A DNA stretch of 64,000 nt from Orobanche coerulescens (GCA_033398695.1 JAWKAU010000036.1:124001-188000); one strand, 5' to 3'. Counted from the stretch's first letter, positions 22,101-34,221 are shown. Made by a program: numbers and translations. The notes: generated by a model from the letters alone, not told the origin.

Positions 22101-22341
22101 TCATTGTCATTATGTATTACCCGAGGAGATGCTCGTGAATGTTGTATTTTTACCCTTGGCCATGTAGGCCCATCGTTGTCGTTGGAATTCCTTATCGGAA
22201 TATTGTGTCGGATATCATGGTAGGGACTATGATTTTCCCTTGTTGTTTAATTTAATGTATTTTAGTCATGTCCGCCTGGTGGATCTCCTGGCGTGGGGTC
22301 CACGGCACTGTAATAACCCAATAGGATTTGGGGGTGTTACA
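19167..22341 (+). repeat. E4 3' LTR (3175 bp)
   Basis: Near-identical partner of 12902-16073, from TGTAATATCCGC to GGGGGTGTTACA, followed by the duplication GTTTC. It holds the palindrome array and TATA (19704-19937), a candidate intron (20105-21982) and the 82-bp repeats (21055-21545). Differences from the 5' LTR cluster in CTG/CAG/CCGG contexts. Confidence 0.94.
19704..19937 (+). promoter_or_regulatory. E4 3' LTR promoter: phased TTACGGCCGTAA motifs and TATA box
   Basis: Copies start near 19704, 19724, 19746, 19768 and 19790, then 19842, 19864, 19886 and 19908. Steps are 20-23 bp, and TATATAG starts at 19931, 23 bp after the last copy. This equals the E2/E5 geometry with an unrelated palindrome. 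Confidence 0.85.
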
Positions 22342-22976
22342 GTTTCGTCCTCGAAACTGAGGGTAAACAACTCGGGATATGAACTATCCATCACGATCTG
22401 AAAACAATAACGCCCAAATAGTCCTCGGGACCAAATCAACCGCAAGCCCAAGTCCCCAAGACTTGACGTCTCGAAACACAGTGAACGATTTCCCAAATTA
22501 TCACGAAATCTCGAGCACAACGTCGAAGGGATGAACTCCCAACAAATGACCCAGATCTCAAGATTCTCGAGTATGATCATAATAAGATTGATCAACAATA
22601 AATGATCCACAGTCACGATACATTATTACTGATAGATTAACACAGTCATCCAAAAACAAGGTTACACCTCAAATGTACCCAACATCGATATCCTCCCACA
22701 TCATCGATTTAAGGTATATCCGACGATGAACTCGCCGCTAACTAAGACCTCAGAAGGTCACGAGAATGAAAGTGACATAAATGACTACAAATCCGACACG
22801 GATTTAGAATGACTCACCAAGGTGAATTACTAATGTCATGAGTGATAGTTCCTGAAGTGATTGGAACCGCCATTCCTCGTGAATTGAATGATTAATCGAT
22901 AATTATGAGTCCCCATATGATTGATATATATGATGAATGAATTATATGAATGAATGAACGACACTGAAATGAATGA
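22342..22976 (-). other. E3 gag-to-LTR spacer with polypurine-tract context
   Basis: Non-coding. Read on the minus strand and joined across E4, it gives TTTCGAGGACGAAACTC followed by TTTTTAAGGGGGGG and then the E3 3' LTR at 12878. E4 split this site at GTTTC. No pol sequence is seen in any frame. Confidence 0.8.
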
Positions 22977-24217
22977 TTATACTATTAACGCACAAGAATT
23001 AACTTGTTCAAACCGGTGATGAATGTCCTTACCTGCCCTCGAGGCCCGACAGTGGTCCTCGATGATGCACGGCCGGAGTAACGAAGTCTCTCGAGGCCCT
23101 CGAGCTCTCTTGAGATTTACCGGCGCTAGAACCCTGCAGATTTCTCGCGGTGTCCCCGCCACCCACACGTAAAACAAACAATAGCCGGCACTGCACCGGT
23201 ACTAACGTGACTCTTGAATCACGCTTAAAGCAAACAACATTCGAACTCGTGCCGAGAGGAAGATGTTGTTCCAAAGACGAAGACGACTAGAAAACGACCC
23301 CTTGGATGGCGGAGCCCGATGTCCCTCCGAACGAGCCGGCATTCTAGTCCTCTTACTCAAGAAATCAAGGATGCTTCGAGTAAGCTCCTTGATCAAAAGC
23401 TCGCCCAAGAGCCTTCCCGATGAACTCACTAAGTGAATTACAATTGTGGTTGAACAACCGCATCCTCAATCATGGATTTAGCCTCATGCTAAAATACTTA
23501 ATTTTATCCGCCTCAGTACGGATAATTGACGAAGCAAACTGAAGTAGTCCCTGAAACTTCTCAGCGATGACAATAACACCCTCGTCCCCATCGGATTCGG
23601 GGTTCAAAACATCTGACAACTTAGCTTCACGAAGTGGATCCGGATAATACCTCTCTAACATGAGAGTCTTGAACTCGCTCCAAAAACAATCACGATCGAT
23701 GGGTTTCACAGAAAGCCACCACGAATAAGCGCCCTTACTCAAGTAATAAGCCGCTACTGCCACTTTACTCTCCTCCCACATCGAACCATGTCGAAGAGTT
23801 TATCAAAATGCTCGAGCCAATGAACAATATCACTGTTCGATTTAACCCTCAAAAGTAGGCGGCATCCGACGAGAGATATCGCCAATAATCGATTCACTCC
23901 TCCATCTTGCCCATGAAATGGCACTGTATCCTGTTGCGGTGGACCACAACCCATCGAGGTCCGCATGGTCTCCACTATCCGCATCATCCGAGTCATCCGG
24001 GCCATCATGCCTGCATAAATATGAATGGATCAACCCGAACACCTTCCGAGTGAGATGCCTCTCGCACGACTCGACAAAGTGAATGATTATCTGGCGATGA
24101 ATGAGTAGCCTCATTGCTTGATGAATTAATGATATCCCTCGTCGTGGGCATGCACACGAGATCTCGGTTCCGCCCGCACTGCGGCCTCTTCCCCGCGTCC
24201 TCGACGCCTCTATCCAT
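22977..24217 (-). pseudogene. E3 gag (broken)
   Basis: The start is near 24217 (MDRGVEDAGKR), followed by the SSPDNHSL and SEGVRVDPF blocks shared with E2 and E4 gag. The capsid core lies at 23781-23470 (AAYYLSKGAYSWWLSVKP, ERYYPDPLREAKLSDVL, IRTEADKIKYFSMRLNP). The C-terminal region to 22977 keeps GKDIHHRFEQ as in E4 (GKDIHHQF). Several frameshifts, often at CAG/CTG sites, split it. No protease or RT follows. Confidence 0.86.
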
Positions 24218-25399
24218 ACCGAAGTAGGAAAGTCACATGATTATAGATTCCGCATGAATATCGTATTATGATTACGTTACAGAGTGACAACAATGAGCAT
24301 ACACGCTCTAACACAATGAATGCATTAATGATTTAATGAAATGATCGTCGACATTACGTCGAGTATGATAAGACCGTATGAAACATCAAATGAGGTAACA
24401 TGATTGCCTCGATGAAATTTCAAATGATTACCTTGAACAAGTTAACAAGGTTGAAAATTAGATCCTCAAGATCAACAATCGAACCGTGAGATGGGTGAAT
24501 GATTAATGAATTAATCGAACAATGAGATTGATCAATGAGGAATGAGTTAACCGAGCAATGAGATTGGTCGAGTGACGAGTGAATTAGCTAAACGATGAGA
24601 TTAATTGAGTGATGAATGAATTAGGTGAACGATGAGGTTAATTGAGTGATTAACGAAGCAACTAAGTAATTGATATAGACTGAATGATGAATGAATTAAC
24701 TGAGTGATGAATGAGTTAACTGAGTTATTAATTAACTGTGTAATGATATTGACTGAGTGATGAATGAATTATCTGAGTGATGAATCGATCGAGTAATGAT
24801 ATCGATCGAGTGATGAATGAATTATCCGAGTGATGAATCGATGAGTAATGATATCGATCGAGTAATGAATGAATTATCCGAGTGATGAATCGATGAGTAA
24901 TGATATCGATCGAGTAATGAATGAATTATCTCGAGTGATGAATTGATCGAGTAATGATATTGATCTAGTAATGAATGAATTAACATAATCGACAAGATCA
25001 GCATGACGATTGAGGATTATTAACCGATGAATGAGTTGATCCTTAATGCTTACACAAGCCACACGTGTCCCAAAACAATTAGTCATGAATCAATCATAAC
25101 ACTAATATCACATATAGGTTTCAACAAGGCACGAACAATTAATGACATGATGAATGTATGAACATAAAGAGAATCGAGTCCTTACACAGGTCATACGAAG
25201 CTTCGAGGTCTCGCGATACTAGTCTTCACTGACGACGACTCGATGAATGAATGACTCGTGCAGTCGTACTAATATTACGACTCACAAAACCTGACTGACT
25301 AGATTGTCATAACCTGACAATCCCACTACTACCGCGTCGGTAGGACCACATAACTCACATCTCAGGGTATTTCACAACCCAAATCTCTGATACCATTTC
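24218..25399 (-). other. E3 leader and primer-binding site
   Basis: The primer-binding site on the minus strand is TGGTATCAGAGA (25395-25384), five bases inside the LTR. The following leader contains a long run of TTCATTCATCACTC-type repeats (25080-24480 on the element strand), the counterpart of the E4 leader. There is no gene. Confidence 0.8.
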
Positions 25400-25762
25400 T
25401 GTAACACCCCCAAATCCTATTGGGTTATTACAGTGCCGTGGACCCCACGCCAGGAGATCCACCAGGCGAACATGACTAAAAATACATTAATTAACACAAC
25501 AAGGGAAAATCATAGTCCCTACCATGATATCCGACACAATATTCCGATAAGGAATTTTAACGTCAAAAGTAGCCTACATGGCCAAAAAAGAAATACAACA
25601 ACATCCACGAACATCTGTTCGGGTAATACAACACGACAACACTGACAAGACTGGAGTACACTCCAACCGACTGACCGACAATGATCAACTCGTACTAGTA
25701 TCGCTTGAATGCCTCGCCGCCATCATCATGCCCCCGTGTCTCAACTCTCTCCTCGCAAGCAC

Positions 25763-27672
25763 CTAAAACATGAAAAACATGTTCCGCCACGGGTCAGTCA
25801 TCCAGATAATGAACATCAAATACATGTATAACATGATATGCATCCAAAGGCGTAATGAAATGGTACAATGATGATAATAATACGAAATGCTCACAAACCA
25901 AGGTAAGAACCGAGCATTCGTGCAATACTATGCCCACAAAGATACTATTAATACATTCGACAGGTTAGAACATAAGTGCCCGACGGCGAATCAAAATCAC
26001 GAATACCACAATGAATGACAAGACATGAACCAAACCAGATCGAATTAATTATGAATCACAATGCCCGAAGGCTCCAATGAAATTACCAGACAATAATAAA
26101 GGCACGAAAGTCATTCAATGAACAAATATCACAAACACACAAGTCAAACATTGAAGTCAGAATAATGAGGGCGAAGCCATGGCACGAAGCCGTATCACAA
26201 TGAGGGCGAAGCCACGGCATCCGGCCGTATCACAATTAGGGCGAATCCACGGCATCGGCCAGTATCACAATTAGGGCGAGCCACATCGGTAGTATCACAA
26301 TTAGGGCGAAGCCACGGCATCGGCCGTATCACAATGAATGATAGTGTCTTTGCCTTGAGTCGGCCAACACGATGATAGTAACACACGGATAGACTCCGTC
26401 CTTGTGATCCCAAATTAACACCTCGATTGCCTTAGAACGGCCAACCGACAACAATGATGCAATGATGATTTAATACCTCGATTGCCTAAAACGGTCAATC
26501 GACAACAATGATGCAATGGATGATTTAATACCTCGATTGCCTAAAACGGTCAATCGACAACAATGATACCATAAATGATTGAACACTTCGATTTGCACGA
26601 GAACGCCAATCGATAACAATGATACGATGAATGAGTGAATACCTCGATTGCCTTAGAAAGGTCAATCGATAACAATGATTTAGTGAATGATTGAACATTT
26701 CGATTTACCCGAGAGCGGCAATTCGATAACAATGATATGAAGGATGCCTCGGCACCTTTAATCGATTCTGACGAAGATGAGAAATGAGTAAGCCAATGCC
26801 TTAAATCGGCATGCGGTTTTAATGACAATCCGAACAGAATAACAATGATCTCAACGATATCTTAAATTGACATCTATATTAACAACAATCGATACATCGA
26901 TACATGAACCGGCTATCGACAATGACATTAATAATGAGTATCACAATGCCTTGAATCGGCCGTTAACGAACAACAATAACATTTGGCAAAATTGCCGAAA
27001 GGTATCGTATCGAACGATCTCTTGATATCAATGAATTCATGAAGAGACTAAGTCTCGGAATGATACAACACATTCATACACATACATGATGACATTAGCT
27101 CATTGACCAGTACAAGTATAAAACTTGCCTCAAACCGAAGGCGAGAAGGTACTTCCACGATCAACGCCCTTAATGAAATTACCGGCGCTTGAACAACCTT
27201 AAACAACACAAAAACCAACAATTCTCTTAATACATGAATCAAGCATAATCACAACCAACTCAAAAGTCGATACAACAATACCGAAACTCATTGGGGCATT
27301 TAAACAAGCGTTGTAAACAATCTCCAATTGTTTACAACCAAAACTCATTTACATCCGAAACCAACTCCCAATGAATGATTCAAAACCACAAAAACTCATG
27401 AATACTATCAATAATCCAATAGGAATACTTAGAACGATATTTCAACAACATTTAGTCGAAAACCCCAAAATTCCAAAGTCAACCCGTAAGGGTTCTTGAA
27501 CAATTCCTCAATTATTCACAAATTCGAAAATTACACCAATGAATCCGTAGAAATACATGTATCCAAGATAGATAATCCATATCTAACATATTCCAACATA
27601 ATATCGATTTAACACGAAGAGATCGGAGGCAAAACACCCAAGACTCGAAATTCTAGATCCAAGAATCATTAC
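25763..27672 (-). other. Candidate intron inside the E3 5' LTR
   Basis: Minus-strand donor AATCAAG|GTAATGATT at 27673/27672. Acceptor CATGTTTTAG|GTGCTTG at 25763/25762. The branch-like GACTGACCC is intact here. Predicted length is 1910 nt. Confidence 0.62.
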
Positions 27673-27836
27673 CTTGATTTGGAGTGATGAAACTGATTTA
27701 GATGATGATTAATCCAACTTAGAAGGTTGAAGATGATGCTAGATGGTTGTAGCTCGAAAAGACCTTTACGAATCGCCCGAGCTCGTCCGAAATGATTGAG
27801 AAATGAAGAAATGACGAACGTTGGACAAATCTGTCC

Positions 27837-28273
27837 TATATATACTGTCCCACTTTAGCGCGCTAACTCCCGATGTTAGCATGCGCTAACGCGTGTACCG
27901 GGTAGTCCAGTACTTCGATCGAATCGTTAGCGTGCGCTAAGTACCTTTGGTAGCGTGCGCTAACGGCTGACCTTAGCGTGACGTTAACCTTATGTTAGCG
28001 TGCGCTACCCGATAGTTGATATCCAAATCCCGGAGTCCGAACCTCGTCCTGCATTGCAGCGCGCTGGCGTGCGCTACTCAAGTCTTAGCGTGCGTTACCC
28101 GCATAGTTAGCGTACGCTACTTACCACTCGTAGCGTGCGCTACGAATTTCCCAAATCAGCCCGGTACCTTACGGGTATGCGCCTCACTTGCGCTAGCGTG
28201 CGCTAATCTTGAATCATTGCGTGCGTTACATGCACCTCATTAGCGCGCTAACTACAATGTGTAGCGTGCGCTA
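27837..28273 (-). promoter_or_regulatory. E3 5' LTR promoter: phased TAGCGTGCGCTA motifs and TATA box
   Basis: Tetrads start (plus coordinates) at 27928/27951/27974/27996, 28065/28086/28108/28131 and 28194/28217/28241/28262. A TATA-proximal pair is at about 27856/27877. Steps are 21-24 bp, shortened where motif copies have lost two bases. Confidence 0.82.
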
Positions 28274-28473
28274 CCTCTCAAACTGAAAATCAAAACATGA
28301 TGATGATGATGACAATAATCTCGGCTCGATCTCAAACAGTGATGATCCCAAAATACGCCGAATGGTGAACATAGTTGACTGAATATGAATGATGAATGAT
28401 TATTACTGAGTGAAAAAATTTCTGAGTGACAGTTACTGAATGATAATAAATGAATTCACAACCGGGTATTACA

Positions 28474-29328
28474 GGTACGTCCCCGATATCGAAGGCACCG
28501 TACCGGATGGCCCCGACCGAAATGCAGGAATTAAAGAACCAACTTGAGGAATTGTTCGAGAAGGGTTATATTCGACCGAGTGCGTCCCCGTGGGGAGCGC
28601 CAGTGTTATTTGTCAAGAAGAAGGATGGTTCGTTCTGCTTGTGTATTGATTACCGGGAATTGAACCGGGTGACGATCAAGAATAAGTATCCTTTACCCCG
28701 TATTGATGATCTCTTAGATCAACTTCAGGGAGCTTCAGTATTTTCCAAGATCGACTTAAGATCTGGATATCATCAGTTGCGGATTCGAGAGTCGGATATC
28801 ACAAGGACGGCGTTTCAAACACGCTATGGTCATTATGAGTTTATGGTTATGCCGTTTGGGTTGACTAATGCACCTGCGGTATTCATGGAATTAATGAATC
28901 GGGTTTTCATAGACTATCTGGATCAGTTCGTGGTTGTCTTCATTGATGACATTTTGATTTATTCTCGTGACCGGGAGGAACACGAGTCTCACCTTCATCA
29001 AGTTCTCGACGTGTTGAGACGAGAACAACTTTATGGGAAGTTTTCCAAATGTGAGTTCTGGATGTCCGAGGTGACGTTTCTCGGACACGTAATTTCATCA
29101 GACGGAGTTCGTGTCGATCCTCAGAAGACGGAGGCTATTCGAGATTGGCTACCTCCGAAGAATGTTAAGGAAATCCGAAGTTTCCTCGGATTAGCGGGTT
29201 ATTATCGGCGATTTGTGGAAGGATTTTCTAAAATCGCTCAACCCATGACGAATCTTTTACGAAAAGATAAGAAATACACGTGGTCCGATGCGTGTCAACA
29301 GAGTTTTGAGGAACTCAAGAGCAGTTAA
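28474..29328 (+). pseudogene. E2 reverse transcriptase, continued after E3
   Basis: An open frame resumes at the E3 junction with [15 protein letters not shown], then [65 protein letters not shown] and the catalytic FIDDILIYS (about 28939-28968). It continues through [11 protein letters not shown] and [19 protein letters not shown] in the thumb. Within this stretch no residue needed for polymerase activity is visibly lost. It runs into RNase H after a frame disturbance at 29326-29415. Confidence 0.92.
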
Positions 29329-31278
29329 CTTCAAGACTGTTCTTTCCTTGCCGCAGTCGGCTCAAGGATTTGTGGTCTATAGTGATGCGTCCGGCGGGGT
29401 CTCGGATGTGTACTCATGCAGAATGGGAAGGTTATTGCTTATGCTTCGAGGCAATTGAGACCTTACGAGGTCAATTATCCGACCCACGACCTGGAGCTAG
29501 CAGCCGTGGTGTTCGCTTTGAAGATTTGGCGTCATTACCTTTATGGCGTTACCTGTCAGATATTCACCGATCATAAGAGTTTAAAGTATATATTTACTCA
29601 GAAGGAGTTAAATATGCGACAGAGACGGTGGTTGGAACTAATCAAAGATTATGATATCAAGATCCTTTACCACCCGGGCAAGGCGAACGTTGTCGCCGAC
29701 GCCTTGAGTCGTAAGTCCGTTCAGGAGCAGATGCTTGCTCGATTAACAGTTCAGAAGGAACTTCAGCAGGAATTTCTGAGACCCGAGATCGAGGTCTGGT
29801 TACAGCGAGTACAAGGGCAACTTTGTACGTTGGAGATTTCGTCGTCACTTGAGGAGGCGATCAGGGAGAATCAGGGTGTGGACCCATTTTTGTTACGCAT
29901 TCGAGAGGATGTGACCCAAGGGAAAGCCCCCGGATTTGTGGTTCACGAGGATGGACTTCTGCGTTTTAAGAATCGGTTATGCGTACCGGCGAATGACAAG
30001 TTGAAAAACTCGATTTTGAAAGAAGCTCATGCTACCCCTTATTATGTTCATCCGAGGTCTAGCAAAATGTACAAGGACTTGAAACAAAACTACTGGTGGA
30101 GTAATATGAAGCGAGAAGTCGCGGAATTTGTTTCGAGATGCTTAACTTGTCAACAAGTTAAGATTGAACATCAGCGACCGGCGGGCATGCTGAAACGTCT
30201 CCCTATTCCAGAATGGAAGTGGGAAGACATTTCTATGGATTTCATCACGAGTTTGCCGACGAGTCGTCGTGGCATGAATACGATCTGGGTAATTGTGGAC
30301 CGCTTAACTAAATCGGCTCATTTCCTTGAAATCAAGGATACGTGGGGTCCCGAGAGACTGGCCCAGTTGTTCATCAAGGAGATAGTGAGATTGCACGGTA
30401 CTCCTAAAAGTATCGTTTCCGATCGTGACAGACGATTTGTGTCTCAATTTTGGAAATCAGTTCATCGTGCTATGGGAACTCAGCTTAATCTCAGTACCGC
30501 CTTTCATCCTCAGTCCGACGGGCAGTCAGAGAGGACTATCCAGACCTTAGAGGACATGTTGAGGGCATGCGTCCTCGATTGGAAAGACGATTGGGAAGCC
30601 CAACTACCATTGATCGAGTTTACGTATAATAATAGTTGGCATGCTTCGATTAAGATGGCACCTTACGAGGCCTTGTACGGTCGTCGTTGTCGATCTCCCT
30701 TGTGTTGGGATGACCTATCAGAATCAATCGGCACCGAGCCCGATATGCTTATAGCCGCCTGTGAGAAGGTAGCTCTGATCAGGAGTCGTTTGTTGACCGC
30801 TCAGAGTCGACAGAAATCATATGCAGATAATCGTCGTCGACCGTTAGAGTTCGAGGCGGGTGACCATGTTTTGGTCAAGGTTTCCCCAAGTCGTGGTATC
30901 TTCCGTTTTGGGAAGAGGGGTAAGTTGAGTCCGAGATTCATTGGACCGTTTGAGATTTTGGATCGAGTAGGCGAGTTAGCTTACCGATTGGCTTTACCTC
31001 CGGCGTTGAGCCAAATTCATAATGTGTTTCACGTATCTCAGTTGCGGAAGTATGTTGCCGACCCGAGTCACGTACTTCAGTTCGATGAAATCAAGATCGC
31101 CGATGATCATTCATATGAGGAACGTCCTATACGAGTTTTAGAGCGGCGAATCAAACAGTTGAGGAACAAGACGATTCCTTTGGTAAAAATTCAGTGGTCT
31201 AGACACGGAGTCGAAGAGGCTACTTGGGAAACCGAGGATAGTATGCGGGAGAGTTATCCCGAATTGTTTGACCCTTAG
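29329..31278 (+). pseudogene. E2 RNase H, integrase and chromodomain-like tail
   Basis: After a break around 29326-29415 the frame is open from 29416 to the TAG at 31276. RNase H keeps [29 protein letters not shown] and [15 protein letters not shown]. Integrase shows the zinc-binding H...H...CLTCQQVK block (about 30025-30165). Its core motifs are [13 protein letters not shown] and [11 protein letters not shown] (D, D, E), with SDRDRRF where E5 reads SDRDGRF. The C-terminus ([29 protein letters not shown]) resembles the chromodomain of Del/Tekay chromoviruses, which directs insertion to heterochromatin. This is the best-kept pol segment of the array. Confidence 0.92.
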
Positions 31279-31312
31279 TTTCGGGGACGAAACTCTTTTA
31301 AGGGGGGGTGTA
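31279..31312 (+). promoter_or_regulatory. E2 polypurine tract
   Basis: TTTCGGGGACGAAACTC is followed by TTTTAAGGGGGGGTGTA and then LTR2 at 31313. The AAGGGGGGG run is the likely plus-strand primer. The equivalent in E5 is at 38866-38898. Confidence 0.82.
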
Positions 31313-33728
31313 TGTAATACCCGGTTGTAATTCAGTAATTATCATTCAGTATTTATCATTCAGTCATTATCACTCAGTAATTTCACTCGTTAATGATCAA
31401 TTGTCATTCATATTCAATCATTGTGTACACCGTTCAGAGTAATTGTATCGTGTATCAATCGTCATTCATCATCAATCTAATTGGAGAATCGTGCGATGTT
31501 TACCATCATTGTCATTTCTTAGTGTGCTGTGTGTGAGGAGTAGCGCACGCTACGTACTCTTTTTAGCGTGCGCTAATTGAGTATTGGTAGCGCACGCCAC
31601 CTCTCAACACTAGCGCACGCTAGAGAAGTTGAGCAGGCAGTCCAGAAGGCACTGGACTGCAGTTGGGATTGTAGGTAGCGTACGCTACGAATGGTAAGTA
31701 GCGCGCGCTAGTGATCCGGAGTAGCGCACGCTATGCAGTCGGTGTAGCGCGCGCTAAGGTCGGATCAGGTGGAGTCCAGTGGCTACTGGACTGAATTTAT
31801 TCTAGCGCACGCTAGAGTGGTTTTCAGCAGACGCAAGCGATGTAGTAGCGCACGCTAATCGTTGGTTGTAGCGCACGCTATCGAGATCGAATCGGAAGGA
31901 CGAAGGTTTCGACTCAAAGATCGGGCATCAGATAATTCGTTAGCGCACGCTAACAATGGGTTTTAACGCACGCTAGTAGTATGGCCGTAGCGCACGCTAC
32001 AAAAAGGTACGTAGCGCATGCTACCGTGTTCGGACAGTGGGTACTGGACTACCCAAATTACTCGTTAGCGCACGCTACGCACAAGGGCTAGCGCACGCTA
32101 ACCTGGAGTGGCTATAAATTGGACAGTCTAGCCCAGATTTCGTCATTTGTCAACTATTCTCATTCTCTCGGCGGTTCTAGGCGATTTGGGCGATTTTGGA
32201 GAGTTCTCTTAGAGCTTTTATCATCCATCATCATCTTCAAGTCTTTGAGTTGGATTATCATCACTTCATCATCTCCTTATCATCGAATCAAAAGTATTAA
32301 TCTCTTGGATTTAGAATTTCGGATTTTTGGGTTTTTCCTTTCGATTTCTTCGTGTCAGCTTGGATTGTTATTGGAATATGTTAGATATGGATTATCTACC
32401 TTGGATAAATATATTCCTACGGATTTATCGGCTATTTTGGGGATTTATTTCAAGAACCCTTGGGGTTGACTTCGGTTAATTTGGGGATTTCCAATTGTCG
32501 TTGTTGTAATCTCGAATTGTGGATTTCTATGGGATTATTGATATCATTGAAAGTGTTTTGATGGTTTGAAATACTCATCTTGGAGTTGGTTTCGATATAT
32601 TCGAGTTCGAATATTGTTGTATCGACGTTTGACTCGATTATGATCGTTTTTGATTTGCGTAATGATCGGATTATTGGTAATTGTGTTATTCAAGGTTGTT
32701 CGAGCGACCGACATTTCATTTAGGACGTTGTTCGTGGACGGACATTCTTCATCGGTATTGTGTAAGTTAATTCTTACTCGGTTAAAAGGATATTCATTCC
32801 TTTTGATGTTGTTTATTCATAATCGTAACTCATTCATCATTGTATTAACCGTATCAAAACTTTTCATTGTCAATTAATCACCTCAGTCCTAAGGAACGAC
32901 GGTTCCAATCATTTCATTAAGCTGTCATTCATTTCACCATCATTTAATCTTGGTGAGTCATGATTCATTTTCGTTGTCCCTTTTGTCATATTGTGGCATT
33001 CCGGGTCATACTGGCGTGCCGGTTGGTATGTGTAGGATTTTCATGTCGGGCACATTATAGTCGTGTGTTGGTTGGTGGCCTCACATTGGACTGTGCACAC
33101 AAGTTGATGGCTTCGTGAGACTGATTAGGTACAAGACCACACGTGTATTCGATCGATACTCGTTGGTGGCTTGTGCACGGACACATTTCCATCCCGGACG
33201 TAGTGTGGCGCCATTCCTTTGAGCCGTACTGATAGTTGATTCATATAGCATGTTTGATTGCGTATGTTTCGACACGATAATTCATAACTTCAGATATATC
33301 ATGATTGTGTATTTTCAACCCTTGAGGATTGTTGTTACGTATCGATTCGGCTGGGGATATTGTTTTTCGTGTCATGGCAAAGCTAAAGCACGGGAGAGCA
33401 CGGTGACGGCGAGAGTCCTGATTATACTAGAAGGGGCCCTCTTTTTCATCATTTATTCATCATTTATGTTTCCTTCATTTATTCCAGCTGCAGACGATCG
33501 TTTGAATATTCATTTCACTCGGTGTTGTATATTTTATCTCCATATAAAATATACTTGTATTGATATCATCACAGGTGTGTTGTATGAAACTCCTCATCGG
33601 AGTAATTAATTGTGTAATGTGGTTCGGTACTACATTTACCCTGCGTAATTCACTCATTTTCATTAGCCTGGTGGGTCCCAGTCGGGGGTCCACGACACTG
33701 TAATATTCGCCTAGTTTGGGGTGTTACA
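31313..33728 (+). repeat. LTR2 (2416 bp), shared by E2 (3') and E5 (5')
   Basis: The same sequence as LTR1 and LTR3, but with both a polypurine tract before it and a primer-binding site (33733-33744) after it. It therefore serves as 3' LTR of one unit and 5' LTR of the next. Phased motifs run from 31541 to 32100 with TATAAAT at 32113-32119. The donor reads AAA|GTATTAAT (32294), and the acceptor CAG|GTC reads CGTGTC (near 33369), so the intron is not intact as written. Confidence 0.94.
31541..32119 (+). promoter_or_regulatory. LTR2 promoter: phased TAGCGYRCGCTA motifs and TATA box
   Basis: It has the same layout as LTR1 and LTR3. The last motif starts at 32089 and TATAAAT at 32113, a 24-bp step. 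Linker palindromes containing CCAGT/ACTGG are altered at CAG/CTG sites here (for example 31885-31930). Confidence 0.83.
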
Positions 33729-34221
33729 GAGTTGGTATCGGAGCGTGGTTTTGAATACTACCTTCCGAGTCATGTCTCATTTGAAATCATCGTTATCGGA
33801 CTAGTATCATTGGACTTTCGCGTCACGTGTGACCTGTGCAAATGCCGAGCCAATCGGACCAAGAACCGTAAGATTTCGATGCCATGGTATAATTTCTGGC
33901 AATAATCATTCATTCATAATTCATCAGTCAACAATCCTCATTCATCATTTTCAATTGTGATCAAGTCGATAATGTTAACTCATTAATCACTCAATTCATT
34001 TCATTACTCAGTTGTTGATCTTGAAGATCATATCATCAATCTTGTTAAATTGTTCAAGATAATTATTTCAGTAATTTCATCAGATAATCATGTCACATCA
34101 ATTAATCATTCATGTAATCGCTGTATTTGAGCGCGTATGCTCATTTCCATCATTTCATAATATAATCATAATGTGATACTCATGCGAAATATATAATCAT
34201 CATATGACTTTCCACTTCAGT
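33729..34221 (+). other. E5 primer-binding site and leader
   Basis: TGGTATCGGAGC at 33733-33744 is followed by the short CATTCATTCAT-rich leader, nearly the same as 7407-7900. No gene is seen. Confidence 0.8.

Larger units (their letters stand above)
12902..22341 (+). mobile_element. E4: complete gag-only gypsy-related LTR element (9440 bp)
   Basis: LTRs at 12902-16073 and 19167-22341 are almost the same length (3172 and 3175 bp). A perfect 5-bp duplication GTTTC flanks the element (12897-12901 and 22342-22346). The 3.1-kb internal region carries PBS, leader, gag and polypurine tract, with no pol. It is inserted into the polypurine-tract side of E3, so it is the youngest layer of this nest. 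The lack of pol means mobilisation needed proteins from an autonomous relative; E2/E5-type elements have a related gag. Confidence 0.95.
9807..28473 (-). mobile_element. E3: gag-only gypsy-related LTR element, minus strand, interrupted by E4
   Basis: Two ~3.07-kb LTRs (9807-12878 and 25400-28473) flank a ~3.1-kb internal region (12879-12901 plus 22342-25399) holding a primer-binding site, a long leader, gag and a polypurine tract, but no protease, RT or integrase. It lies inside the RT linker of E2. The left junction is garbled (GCATCAGAACACCCC instead of TGTAACACCCC), so the duplication, expected as GGTAC (28474-28478), is not exact. This matches the non-autonomous class known as TR-GAG (terminal repeats plus gag). 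Confidence 0.9.
25400..28473 (-). repeat. E3 5' LTR (3074 bp)
   Basis: Plus-strand ends TGTAACACCCCC (25400) and CGGGTATTACA (28473). It contains palindromes with TATA (28273-27837), a candidate intron (27672-25763) and the tandem hairpin repeats (26165-26740). The upstream half resembles the E2/E5 LTR and the downstream half the E4 LTR. Confidence 0.93.

Noticed and set aside
24480..25080. Simple microsatellite from assembly slippage.
   Set aside because: The same repeat-rich leader is present in E4 in the opposite orientation with ordered variants, so it belongs to the element.
9807..28473. E3 as a deletion product of an element with pol.
   Set aside because: It cannot be excluded, but E4 has the same gag-only structure and internal length, which favours a gag-only family.
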